Of a stretch of 7,148 nucleotides of DNA, positions 1 through 5,841 are shown piece after piece. How positions within the stretch are numbered: the first letter of the stretch is position 1; the number at the start of each line of letters is the position of its first letter. A program made the position numbers and the translations under genes. Under the pieces are notes generated by a model. That model searched no databases. It was not told the origin of the DNA and was given only the letters and a program-made list of their open reading frames with translations. Source of the DNA: Sedimenticola sp. (lineage in GTDB: Bacteria; Pseudomonadota; Gammaproteobacteria; Chromatiales; Chromatiaceae); the NCBI GenBank assembly GCA_026197195.1, contig JAPHUG010000011.1:1-7148 (forward strand), written 5' to 3'.

Positions 1-81
1 CATCTCCTCCAGAAATTGCTCTTTGCGGGTCTTTTTACGGTATTTTTCGAAACCTGTGGTTTCAAGGCTCTGCTGTTTCAT
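1..81 (-). CDS. IS5-family transposase, N-terminal 27 residues (partial)
   Basis: An open frame starts at an ATG complementary to 79-81 and remains open to the window edge. It begins MKQQSLETTGFEKYRKKTRK and continues with EQFLEEM. The MKQQ start, the F-E-x-Y-R-K-x-T-R-K block and the following acidic F-L-E-E-M are the conserved beginning of IS5-family DDE transposases, where they precede the dimerisation segment and DDE core. The protein would catalyse cut-and-paste movement of the flanking element. Only the N-terminus is visible, so it cannot be said whether the transposase is intact. The match is from recalled family sequences, but the motif and its position close to an IS-like end support each other. 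Confidence 0.8.
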   Translation of the reverse strand, partial: MKQQSLETTGFEKYRKKTRKEQFLEEM

Positions 82-149
82 CGCTTTCTTGAAATCTGGC
101 TGATTAGTGAGTCTATGGTATACGATTTCCTGAATTAATCAGAGTTGCC
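1..149 (-). mobile_element. IS5-family insertion sequence, 5' end (partial, runs off left edge)
   Basis: This is the transposase-proximal end of an IS5-family element, with the rest beyond the left edge. Read on the minus strand, the element appears to begin with GGCAACTCTGATTAATTC at about position 149, immediately after a CTAG tetranucleotide. IS5-group elements typically duplicate a 4-bp YTAR target, which fits. The 68 bases between this end and the transposase ATG are a normal leader. The boundary is also marked by the aphA reading frame, which matches its family up to CTAG and then turns into three unrelated residues and a stop. The exact inverted-repeat limit is inferred because the other end is not in view. 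Confidence 0.8.
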
Positions 150-1144
150 CTAGTGATGCGGTTGCATAGCCACCTTCCAGAACAAACAGTGTGGGCAACG
201 CCATCCGCCTTAAACGGGCACCGAGTTTACTAAAATCAGTAGACTGCAAAGCAAATTTAGAAATTGGATCTTCAATAAAGGCATCTAGCCCCAGTGAAAC
301 CACCAAGGCATCAGCCTTGTACGCTGAAATCCCGGCACAGGCCGTATCCAGTGCTGCAAACCATTGCCCTGCTGTACTGCCGGCCAATAAGGGCAGGTTC
401 AGGTTAAACCCTTCACCGTCCCCTTCCCCTGTTTCATCCGCATGGCCCAGATAGAAAGGATACTCTGTGCGGGGATTCCCATGGATACTGACAAACAACA
501 CATCAGGTCGATCATAGAAAATGCTTTGTGTGCCATTGCCATGATGAAAATCCACATCCAGGATCGCGACCCGTTTACAGCCACTATGCCTGAGCCCCTG
601 TGCAGCCACGGCGGCATTGTTAAGGAAACAGTAGCCCCCCCATGAAATCGGCCCCTGCATGGTGACCGGGAGGACGGGTTGCACAAAACACCCCCTTGTC
701 ACCGGAAGAGAGCTGTTGCACCGCACTGGCTGCCGCATCTGCACCCGCCTTGGCGGCGGCCCAGGTTCCTTCAACCATCGGGCTGCCATTGTCCATGGAG
801 TAAAGCCCAAGCTGGGCTATAAAATTTTCGGGTTCACAATCACTGCGTAATGTACGCACAGGCCAAACGGAGGGAAAAGGCTGCGATGAGATATTGGCCG
901 GGTCAACAGATAACCAGCGCGACCAGGCAGATTCCAAAAACGCGAGATAACGCTCAGTATGAATCTGAGAAAGAATAGGACGGCTATCTACCGTCGGCTC
1001 AAGCAGGTAGTGACCGCGCTGCTCCAGTTCCTGTTTTACAAACAGGGCCCGTGACGGTGACTCAAAGCAGGATACCCGCTCACCGCGAAAAAACTCATAT
1101 GCGGGAGCATGACGCTCGTGCAGTGATGAATAAAACGTCAACAT
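139..1144 (-). pseudogene. aphA: Acetylpolyamine amidohydrolase / class II histone deacetylase-like, frameshifted and IS-truncated
   Basis: The product family is a zinc hydrolase that removes acetyl groups from acetylated polyamines, probably in the cytoplasm. Two frames make up the gene. The first, from ATG at 1144, starts MLTFYSS and reaches RPPGHHAGADFMGG. The second continues YCFLNNAAVAAQ. They join if one base is removed from the seven-C run at 635-641 (G7 on the coding strand). The joined protein has about 331 native residues with all catalytic positions: H161/H162 in RPPGHHAG, zinc ligands D198 and H200 in DVDFHHGNG, D287 in SLGLDAF, and Y326 in LEGGY. These sit three positions later than the residues I recall for Mycoplana AphA (341 aa). 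The C-terminus is replaced by GQL-stop from the IS end, so only about 13 residues appear lost. It follows azlD by 73 bases and may share its transcript. Family assignment is strong; function as sequenced is doubtful. Confidence 0.88.
150..153. other. Probable IS target-site duplication (CTAG), one copy
   Basis: CTAG sits exactly where the aphA-like coding sequence stops resembling its family and the IS end begins. It is self-complementary and fits the YTAR target preference known for the IS5 group. The second copy should lie beyond the far end of the IS, outside this window, so duplication itself is inferred. Confidence 0.6.
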
Positions 1145-1217
1145 GACTCCGGTCCTATAACGTTTGCTGTATTAGTTGAAGCGATCACTGGCCTGTCCAT
1201 AATGGAAGTGTGACCGC

Positions 1218-1541
1218 CTAGTTCAACAGATACTGTATTCCATAAAGCGCAACCATCCCGGCCACAATGGCGCCAACTACACTATTGGTTTTAATACCCA
1301 CCAGAAAGGCCGCAAGCGCGGCAATCAAACGAGAAGGGTCTGGCTCTCCTCCAGTCGCATCCGGCCAGATCACCAAGGGCGTAATCAGTGCCGGCATCAC
1401 CCCTACCGCGACATAACGCAGATGGCGCAGCACCCATTCTGGCAGCTCTCTTCCTCCAATCAAACCCAGGAAAGAGAACCGAATCAAATAAGTGCCGATA
1501 CCGAGTCCAATAATCACAATCCATATTGTCGCCGTAGTCAA
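1218..1541 (-). CDS. azlD: AzlD-family branched-chain amino acid exporter subunit
   Basis: This small hydrophobic inner-membrane protein is the partner of AzlC in the AzlCD (LIV-E) exporter family, known to export branched-chain amino acids or analogues. From the chosen start it has 107 residues and about four membrane segments. The N-terminal TIWIVIIGLGIGTYLIRFSF block, the L-P-E-W-V-L-R-H-L-R-Y-V-A-V-G-V-M-P-A segment and the A-F-L-V-G-I-K-T-N-S near the C-terminus are typical. I chose the TTG at 1539-1541: an AGGAG at 1551-1555 lies nine bases upstream, and the TTG overlaps the azlC stop as TTGA, which suggests translational coupling. A GTG at 1566-1568 would add nine residues but lacks a well-spaced ribosome site. 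Substrate specificity cannot be read from sequence. Confidence 0.9.
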   Translation of the reverse strand: MTTATIWIVIIGLGIGTYLIRFSFLGLIGGRELPEWVLRHLRYVAVGVMPALITPLVIWPDATGGEPDPSRLIAALAAFLVGIKTNSVVGAIVAGMVALYGIQYLLN

Positions 1542-2247
1542 CTTTGTGTGCTCCTCTGCGCTAACCACAACTCGGTTTTTGCCCCTGCCATCATGGCAAA
1601 TAGGGCCGCAATAACCAGCCAGAGGTTATAGGGCATCCAGGCCAACAGTAACGCCAGAACAATCGAAACCAGTGCCGCTATCAGATGGGGCAAACTCCTC
1701 AGCATCGGAGCAATCAAAGAGATAAAGCAGATGGGAATAGCAAAATCCAACGAATACTCTTTAGGTATGGACTGCCCGACCAAAGCCCCAATAAGAGAGA
1801 AGCCATACCAGAAAGGACAGAGTGCCGCAGTACACCCAAAATAATAGGCCACTTTTTGTGATGGTCCCCAGTGAGGATTACGTTCATATTTTTTTATCGA
1901 TACCGCAAATGTCTGATCAATCATGAAGTATGAAGCAAAGGCGCGAGTCCTTAGCGAGGTCTTACCCAGGTGGGGAACAAGCGCCGCAGAGTACATCGCC
2001 ATGCGCAAATTCACTGTCAGCGCAGCCAGTATCACCACAATAGTGGGCGCCTGATCCTGCAACAGCGCTAAAGCGGTAAACTGCGCGGCACCAGCAATCA
2101 CCAGCACCGTCATCGACATGGTTTCGAGTAGGTTCAGCCCTGCCTCTGTTGCCACTACTCCGAACAGTAATCCGAAAGGCACAACCACCAGGATAAAAGG
2201 TACACAGTCTAAAAACCGTTCCAGAAGGCCGCTTTAATAGGGGACAT
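1538..2247 (-). CDS. azlC: AzlC-family branched-chain amino acid exporter subunit, frameshifted near start
   Basis: The large membrane subunit of the AzlCD exporter. The open frame from 2188 down to 1538 encodes V-V-P-F-G-L-L-F-G-V-V-A followed by several membrane segments, the A-G-A-A-Q-F-T-A-L-A-L-L block, N-L-R-M-A-M-Y-S-A and Y-F-M-I-D-Q-T-F-A, all family hallmarks. That frame has a stop codon just upstream of S-G-L-L-E-R and no ATG. An ATG at 2245-2247 begins MSPIKAAFWNGF in another frame, the usual AzlC beginning. Adding one base to the five-A run at 2211-2215 (T5 on the coding strand) joins them as NGFLDCVPFILVVVPFG and gives 236 residues, a normal family length. Either one base is missing from the sequence or the gene is recently broken; re-initiation at a GTG such as 2186-2188 would lose the first membrane-proximal segment. 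It overlaps azlD by four bases. Confidence 0.88.
1551..1555 (-). promoter_or_regulatory. Shine-Dalgarno AGGAG deciding the azlD TTG start
   Basis: AGGAG on the minus strand lies inside the last codons of azlC, nine bases before a TTG that overlaps the azlC stop codon. It supports the unusual TTG start over the upstream GTG at 1566-1568. Confidence 0.6.
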
Positions 2248-2269
2248 GATCAGTCACAATAGGTGGTGA

Positions 2270-2278
2270 ATTTTATCA
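2270..2278 (-). promoter_or_regulatory. Candidate extended -10 promoter of azlCD(-aphA)
   Basis: On the minus strand TGATAAAAT fits an extended -10 (TGn followed by TAAAAT, five of six consensus bases). No good -35 is seen 16-18 bases upstream, which extended -10 promoters can tolerate. Transcription would start near 2263 and give a leader of about 16 bases before the ATG at 2247, with no clear ribosome site. This is inferred from sequence alone. Confidence 0.35.
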
Positions 2279-2466
2279 GAAGCCAGAGAGGCCCTTGATG
2301 CATTAAAACCAAGAGTAAGTTAAACAGCCACTTAAAAGCAATGCCGAGACAGGCTTGTAAACCAGCACAAATAGCAGGGTAAGGTCGAATCAGGATTGCA
2401 ACATGCTTGGGAGATCATTTACCCTTAACTCAATAACGGAATCGTTCAATAGGTCATCGCCATGAC

Positions 2467-2472
2467 AAAGGA
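2467..2472 (+). promoter_or_regulatory. Shine-Dalgarno AAAGGA deciding the start of the secreted protein
   Basis: AAAGGA lies seven bases before the ATG at 2480 and within the 5' end of the longer frame starting at 2462. It favours the shorter start, which also puts the positively charged signal-peptide n-region right at the N-terminus. Confidence 0.6.
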
Positions 2473-2479
2473 ATGCACA

Positions 2480-3634
2480 ATGCCTACACTGAGTCGTTCC
2501 CGATCTGTCCGATCACTGGCAGCCATCTTTCTGTTTTCCGTAGTCACCTCCCTGCTGTCAAATGCAACGCTAGAGGCAGAGACCTTATCGGGGGAGGTGT
2601 TACTCAAAGAGACCGTGGATTATCAGTGCAGCTACCCTATTCCATCCAACTATGTAGACATCGTCAAAGGAAACGGCGCCATACCGCTGGTGCTTCCCAA
2701 GGAGGATGGCCCCATCAAGGGGAAGGGAGCGTTTGTACATCATGGATCCGGCTACTCTTTTGCGGGCGCCTTGATCCTGGAGGGGCGACTTGAGAAGGGC
2801 AACCTGATTTTTCCTTTTCCCAAGGGATACAGTGGTAACCAACAGGTCTATAACCGCAAGGATATCGTCACCATTCGGGCAGAAAAAGATGCCGTTACAG
2901 TTTTGCATCCGGAGCCAGACACTCATGGAGTACGCTGTAGTGGCGACTTCACCTGGACACTGACCAAACCCAGGGAACGATGGCGCATCACCATTCTGGA
3001 TGAAGGTACCAATGTCGCCATGACCGGTGGCAATCAGTTAAAAGAGGCGGGGTTGATTGTCGGAACCCAGCGTATCGTGGATGTAACCATCGAAAAGGAA
3101 AAACTCAAAGAGGCCAAGGGGCGTGCCAGTTTCGTATCCATGAAAGGGTACAGTTCACCACCAGGTATCTATGAATGCAAAGCAGCAACGACCCACATCG
3201 TGGGAACTGGAACAGACATAGAGACAGAGCGTCTGGATCAGACTAAATGGGCCAAACGCTTCAACCCACCCAAAACTGCACAGGATGCCTTGCTGAAGAA
3301 AGAGTGGGAAAAACTCAAGAAGGGAAAAACGCCTGTTCTGTTTCCTGAGCACTTCTCAGCACAGGGCAAGCTAAATGGCAAAATGCTGGATTTGCAATTA
3401 CCAGAAAAGTCGGGGTACACCGTCGGCATCTATTGTCAGTTAAATCCCAAGATCGACGCGGTAAAAACCCAATCGGTTAAAGAGCGGCTTACGACGGATC
3501 GCGTTTTGTTGGATAGTAAATTCCAGGTGACGTTAAGTGATGGCTGGCATCATGAGACATCCTGGACGCTCCAGCACCCGGGACGACCCACCCGCAACGG
3601 TACAACCAAACTTTCAGTCATGGCACTTGATTAG
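2480..3634 (+). CDS. Secreted or periplasmic protein of unknown function
   Basis: I do not recognise this family. From ATG 2480 the product has 384 residues. It begins MPTLSRSRSVRSLAAIFLFS, a basic stretch followed by a hydrophobic core, and has likely signal-peptidase sites near SNA or LEA (residues about 29-33), so it is probably exported. No lipobox cysteine is seen at the cleavage site. The mature part is rich in beta-type segments, lysine and glycine and has no membrane helix. Only four cysteines occur (residues 50, 153, 233 and 319), two in each half, which would suit two disulfides in the periplasm. Similar W-T-L motifs, TWTLTKP near 158-164 and SWTLQHP near 361-367, close each half and hint at a duplicated domain. 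An in-frame ATG at 2462 would add six residues but is less well supported. It is the only plus-strand gene here, divergent from azlC and convergent with the STAS-like gene. Confidence 0.8.
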   Translation: MPTLSRSRSVRSLAAIFLFSVVTSLLSNATLEAETLSGEVLLKETVDYQCSYPIPSNYVDIVKGNGAIPLVLPKEDGPIKGKGAFVHHGSGYSFAGALILEGRLEKGNLIFPFPKGYSGNQQVYNRKDIVTIRAEKDAVTVLHPEPDTHGVRCSGDFTWTLTKPRERWRITILDEGTNVAMTGGNQLKEAGLIVGTQRIVDVTIEKEKLKEAKGRASFVSMKGYSSPPGIYECKAATTHIVGTGTDIETERLDQTKWAKRFNPPKTAQDALLKKEWEKLKKGKTPVLFPEHFSAQGKLNGKMLDLQLPEKSGYTVGIYCQLNPKIDAVKTQSVKERLTTDRVLLDSKFQVTLSDGWHHETSWTLQHPGRPTRNGTTKLSVMALD

Positions 3635-3669
3635 AGCGGTGCAGGAATTGTAAGAGGACGATTAAGCAG

Positions 3670-4062
3670 TCAATCGCCTGGACTATCTCCAATCAACCAG
3701 TGATGGGCATCCTGTTCACGCTGAAAAACGCAGGCCTGGTACCCTTTATTCCTTGCCAGTGTTTCACTAAACAAGACAGACTTTTGACTCGGCTCATCCA
3801 GATTAACGTAGGCCAGTTTCCACTCCTTCGGCACACCAAACTGCTCCAGAGATGTAACCACCTGATAATTGGCAAAAGGAGGGTATGAGCCCGTCAGATG
3901 AGAGACCAACATAACCCGAGAATAGTGAGATTCTCTACACCTATTTAAGATTTGATCGACAACCCGTTGACCACTTTTGGCTGGGTCCACATGCGCACGG
4001 GAACCCTCAACAGTCACCTTGAGATAGCCGTCCTCTTCCTGAAAACTGAGCGTGTAGGTCAT
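3670..4062 (-). CDS. Small STAS/SpoIIAA-like domain protein
   Basis: A 130-residue soluble protein, apparently cytoplasmic, with no signal peptide or membrane segment. Its pattern resembles small STAS/SpoIIAA-like proteins common in proteobacteria: an N-terminal strand pair (YTLSFQEEDGYLKVTVEG, residues 3-20), a helix (about 28-44), a core strand RVMLVSHLTG (about 49-58), a long helix around NYQVVTSLEQFG, the strand WKLAYVNL, and a final A-C-V-F-Q-R-E-Q-D-A-H-H-W-L segment matching the family's usual V-F-x-x-x-x-x-A-x-x-W-L ending. STAS-like modules usually act in regulation or protein binding; no substrate can be assigned. It starts 80 bases after the M48 protease gene on the same strand and could be the distal gene of that operon. 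No strong ribosome site precedes the ATG, so the start is only moderately secure. Confidence 0.72.
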   Translation of the reverse strand: MTYTLSFQEEDGYLKVTVEGSRAHVDPAKSGQRVVDQILNRCRESHYSRVMLVSHLTGSYPPFANYQVVTSLEQFGVPKEWKLAYVNLDEPSQKSVLFSETLARNKGYQACVFQREQDAHHWLIGDSPGD

Positions 4063-4142
4063 GACAATGTTCTGTTCGAATAGGCCTGTCTATAACTCTA
4101 TTTTAGACCATGACTGAAACTGACGGCTACCTCGCCTGCCAT

Positions 4143-4994
4143 TTACTCTTCGCTACTCTTTTCAGATCGCTTTAAATCACTAAAAAAAGTTTCGGGAATG
4201 GGTGTGATATCGCCTTCTACGTCCCAGCCATTCGTTCTAGCCAGGGAGTCAATGGCGTTAATGCGTTTCCAATCCAGAGGATGGGTTTGCAGCACCTCGA
4301 AGCCATCATCGCCCCCAGCTTCTTCACGATACGTTTGCAGAACCCTAAACAGATCATCAGCCCCCCGGGTATGTCCATATATTCGGTACACCGCCTCAAG
4401 TGCTTCACGATCCGCCTCGCGCTCCATCTCCCGGTTAAAATGCAACAGGGTATAAAGCCCGGTATCACCCAGCACGCCAAGATCACTCTGCCCCAGCACC
4501 AGACCCAGTACCGCACTAATGGTCAGCCCCCGTCCTACACTCACAATAGGATCACGGTGCTTCACATGGGCAATCTCATGGGCCAACAACATCGCCAAGG
4601 CGTTTTCATTGGGCAGTTTTTCCAGCAATCCCCGAAACACCACCACATGCCCGCCAAGAGTGGCAAAGGCATTAACTGTATCGTCATTGTTATAATGAAG
4701 CGTTATTTGCATGCCCTCAGGGAGAGCCATGGCCGCCACCACCTGATCATTAATCCGCGTCAGATAGCGCTGAATATCGCCTTCGCTTTTCGTTTCCTCT
4801 GAAAATGAGGAAGCCAGCTCCAATTCCATCTCGAAAGGAATATAACGGGCGAGAAAGCCCGCGGAGAGGCCCAACAGATAAACCAGCAGCACGATCAGGA
4901 GAACGGCCCCTCCCAGCAGGACGGCCAACTCCCTGAGGGGATGCACCTGGGTAACGTTGATGCCTTCGGGAATATCCCGTTGCTCAAATTTCAC
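4143..4994 (-). CDS. M48-family zinc metallopeptidase, membrane anchored
   Basis: A 283-residue peptidase of family M48 (the HtpX/Ste24/BepA superfamily). Residues 23-50 form one strongly hydrophobic anchor. The catalytic domain follows, with the zinc site H139-E-I-A-H143 in LLAHEIAHVKHRDP and the likely third ligand E191 in NREMEREADREA, the family's E-x-E-A-D motif. A second hydrophobic patch (155-177) lies between them, as is common in M48. The late T-H-P-L-D-W-K-R-I-N block is the usual motif after the third ligand. All visible catalytic residues are present. The start is GTG (4992-4994) and overlaps the previous gene's stop as GTGA, implying coupled translation with the anchored YbjQ-like protein. 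By analogy it should degrade or trim envelope proteins; side of the membrane and substrates are inference. Confidence 0.92.
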   Translation of the reverse strand: MKFEQRDIPEGINVTQVHPLRELAVLLGGAVLLIVLLVYLLGLSAGFLARYIPFEMELELASSFSEETKSEGDIQRYLTRINDQVVAAMALPEGMQITLHYNNDDTVNAFATLGGHVVVFRGLLEKLPNENALAMLLAHEIAHVKHRDPIVSVGRGLTISAVLGLVLGQSDLGVLGDTGLYTLLHFNREMEREADREALEAVYRIYGHTRGADDLFRVLQTYREEAGGDDGFEVLQTHPLDWKRINAIDSLARTNGWDVEGDITPIPETFFSDLKRSEKSSEE

Positions 4995-5446
4995 GGCGCT
5001 TCACTTGGTCGCAGCAACGCCGTTCCGTAAGCAAGCACTTCTACTGATCCAATGGTGTTATTACGCCCCTTGGAAATAGAGGCGGTCTCATACTTCACAT
5101 TAAAGACATACTCGGCACCCAGCTCATTCGCCTGCTCCTTCATCCGCAGCAGAGATTCACGTCGCGCCCTATCCAGCAACGATTCATAAGAGGTGACACG
5201 GCCACCAAAAAGATTGCGCAGTGTTGCAATGAAACGTTTGAAATAATCGATGGAGATCACTGTACTCCCCATCACAAGCTGTTGATCCAGACGTTTACCG
5301 GGAGGTGGAAACCGGCTGGCGATAGTAGGTAAGTTCTTCAGTTTCTGTTCACGCTTGATAATCGATTCATAATGACGCTTTTCGGCATATTGACCCACCA
5401 GGTAACCCAGCGTCATCAGGACCAAAAAAATAATCAGTTCAATCAT
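4991..5446 (-). CDS. Membrane-anchored YbjQ-family (UPF0145, heavy-metal-binding-like domain) protein
   Basis: A 151-residue protein with an N-terminal hydrophobic helix (residues 2-18, IELIIFLVLMTLGYLVG), a basic linker that may be helical (20-50), and a C-terminal YbjQ-like domain (about 57-146). The domain signature is visible in order: V-I-S-I-D-Y-F, then R-N-L-F-G-G-R-V-T-S-Y-E-S-L-L, then A-R-R-E-S-L-L-R-M-K-E-Q-A, then A-N-E-L-G-A-E-Y-V-F-N-V-K-Y, then VEVLAYGTAL. YbjQ proteins form oligomers; the heavy-metal label of the family is not backed by any Cys/His metal site here. Translation starts at an ATG eight bases after GGAG, which overlaps the end of the upstream ybjQ-like gene, and its stop overlaps the M48 start. 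The tight packing suggests the protein works with both neighbours, perhaps as an inner-membrane scaffold for the protease. Confidence 0.85.
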   Translation of the reverse strand: MIELIIFLVLMTLGYLVGQYAEKRHYESIIKREQKLKNLPTIASRFPPPGKRLDQQLVMGSTVISIDYFKRFIATLRNLFGGRVTSYESLLDRARRESLLRMKEQANELGAEYVFNVKYETASISKGRNNTIGSVEVLAYGTALLRPSEAP

Positions 5447-5451
5447 GCCAA

Positions 5452-5766
5452 TTACTCCAGGATAACCGCGGAACCGTAGACATAGATCTCTGCCGCACCC
5501 TGTGCCACTGATGAAGTCGAGAAACGCACATTCAGTATCGCATTAGCCCCAATCGCCTGCGCCTGCTGTTGCATTCGGTCCATCGCCTCATCGCGGGACT
5601 CCTGTAGCAGTTCCGTATAACCTTTCAGTTCACCGCCGAAAATGTTCTTTAAACTGGCCATGATATCCCTGCCAACATGCTTGGCGCGCACCGAACTACC
5701 CTGCACCAGCCCCAAATGTTTCTGTATCTGCTTGCCCGGCAATATTTCCATGTTACTAATTAGCAT
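5452..5766 (-). CDS. Soluble YbjQ-family (UPF0145) protein
   Basis: A 104-residue protein, the usual length of stand-alone YbjQ. It has no signal peptide or membrane segment. The family pattern runs through the whole chain: L-G-L-V-Q-G-S-S-V-R-A near 18-28, G-R-D-I-M-A-S-L-K-N-I-F-G-G-E-L-K-G-Y-T, then R-D-E-A-M-D-R-M-Q-Q-Q-A, A-I-G-A-N-A-I-L-N-V-R-F and E-I-Y-V-Y-G-S-A-V. No cysteine or histidine cluster that would bind metal is seen. AAAGGA lies seven bases before the ATG, a strong ribosome site. Its stop is five bases from the next gene, a membrane-anchored paralogue, so the two probably arose by duplication and could co-assemble. It heads the operon with the M48 protease. Molecular function of the family is not established. 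Confidence 0.88.
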   Translation of the reverse strand: MLISNMEILPGKQIQKHLGLVQGSSVRAKHVGRDIMASLKNIFGGELKGYTELLQESRDEAMDRMQQQAQAIGANAILNVRFSTSSVAQGAAEIYVYGSAVILE

Positions 5767-5841
5767 ATTGATTTCCTTTGATGATCCTGCCCTGTAATCA
5801 CCCTGACCACAACAAGTGCCTCAGGGGCCTTCGTAGTGCCA

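Noticed and set aside
139..810. A 223-residue frame starting MGFTPWTMAARW as a gene of its own
   Set aside because: Its first 59 residues are an out-of-frame reading of the aphA N-terminal half; only from YCFLNN on does it match the family. It is the second half of the frameshifted aphA.
2600..2926. A 108-residue minus-strand open frame
   Set aside because: It is antisense to the exported-protein gene, with no ribosome site or family signature seen; treated as a shadow frame.
4281..4802. A 173-residue plus-strand open frame
   Set aside because: It lies entirely antisense to the M48 protease, which has clear zinc motifs, and its translation shows no recognisable domain. It is a shadow frame.
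5767..5841. Possible second palindrome or terminator after the RAYT gene (GCCTCAGGGGC region)
   Set aside because: The pairing is short and imperfect and does not resemble the 6595-6627 palindrome; no T-tract follows it.
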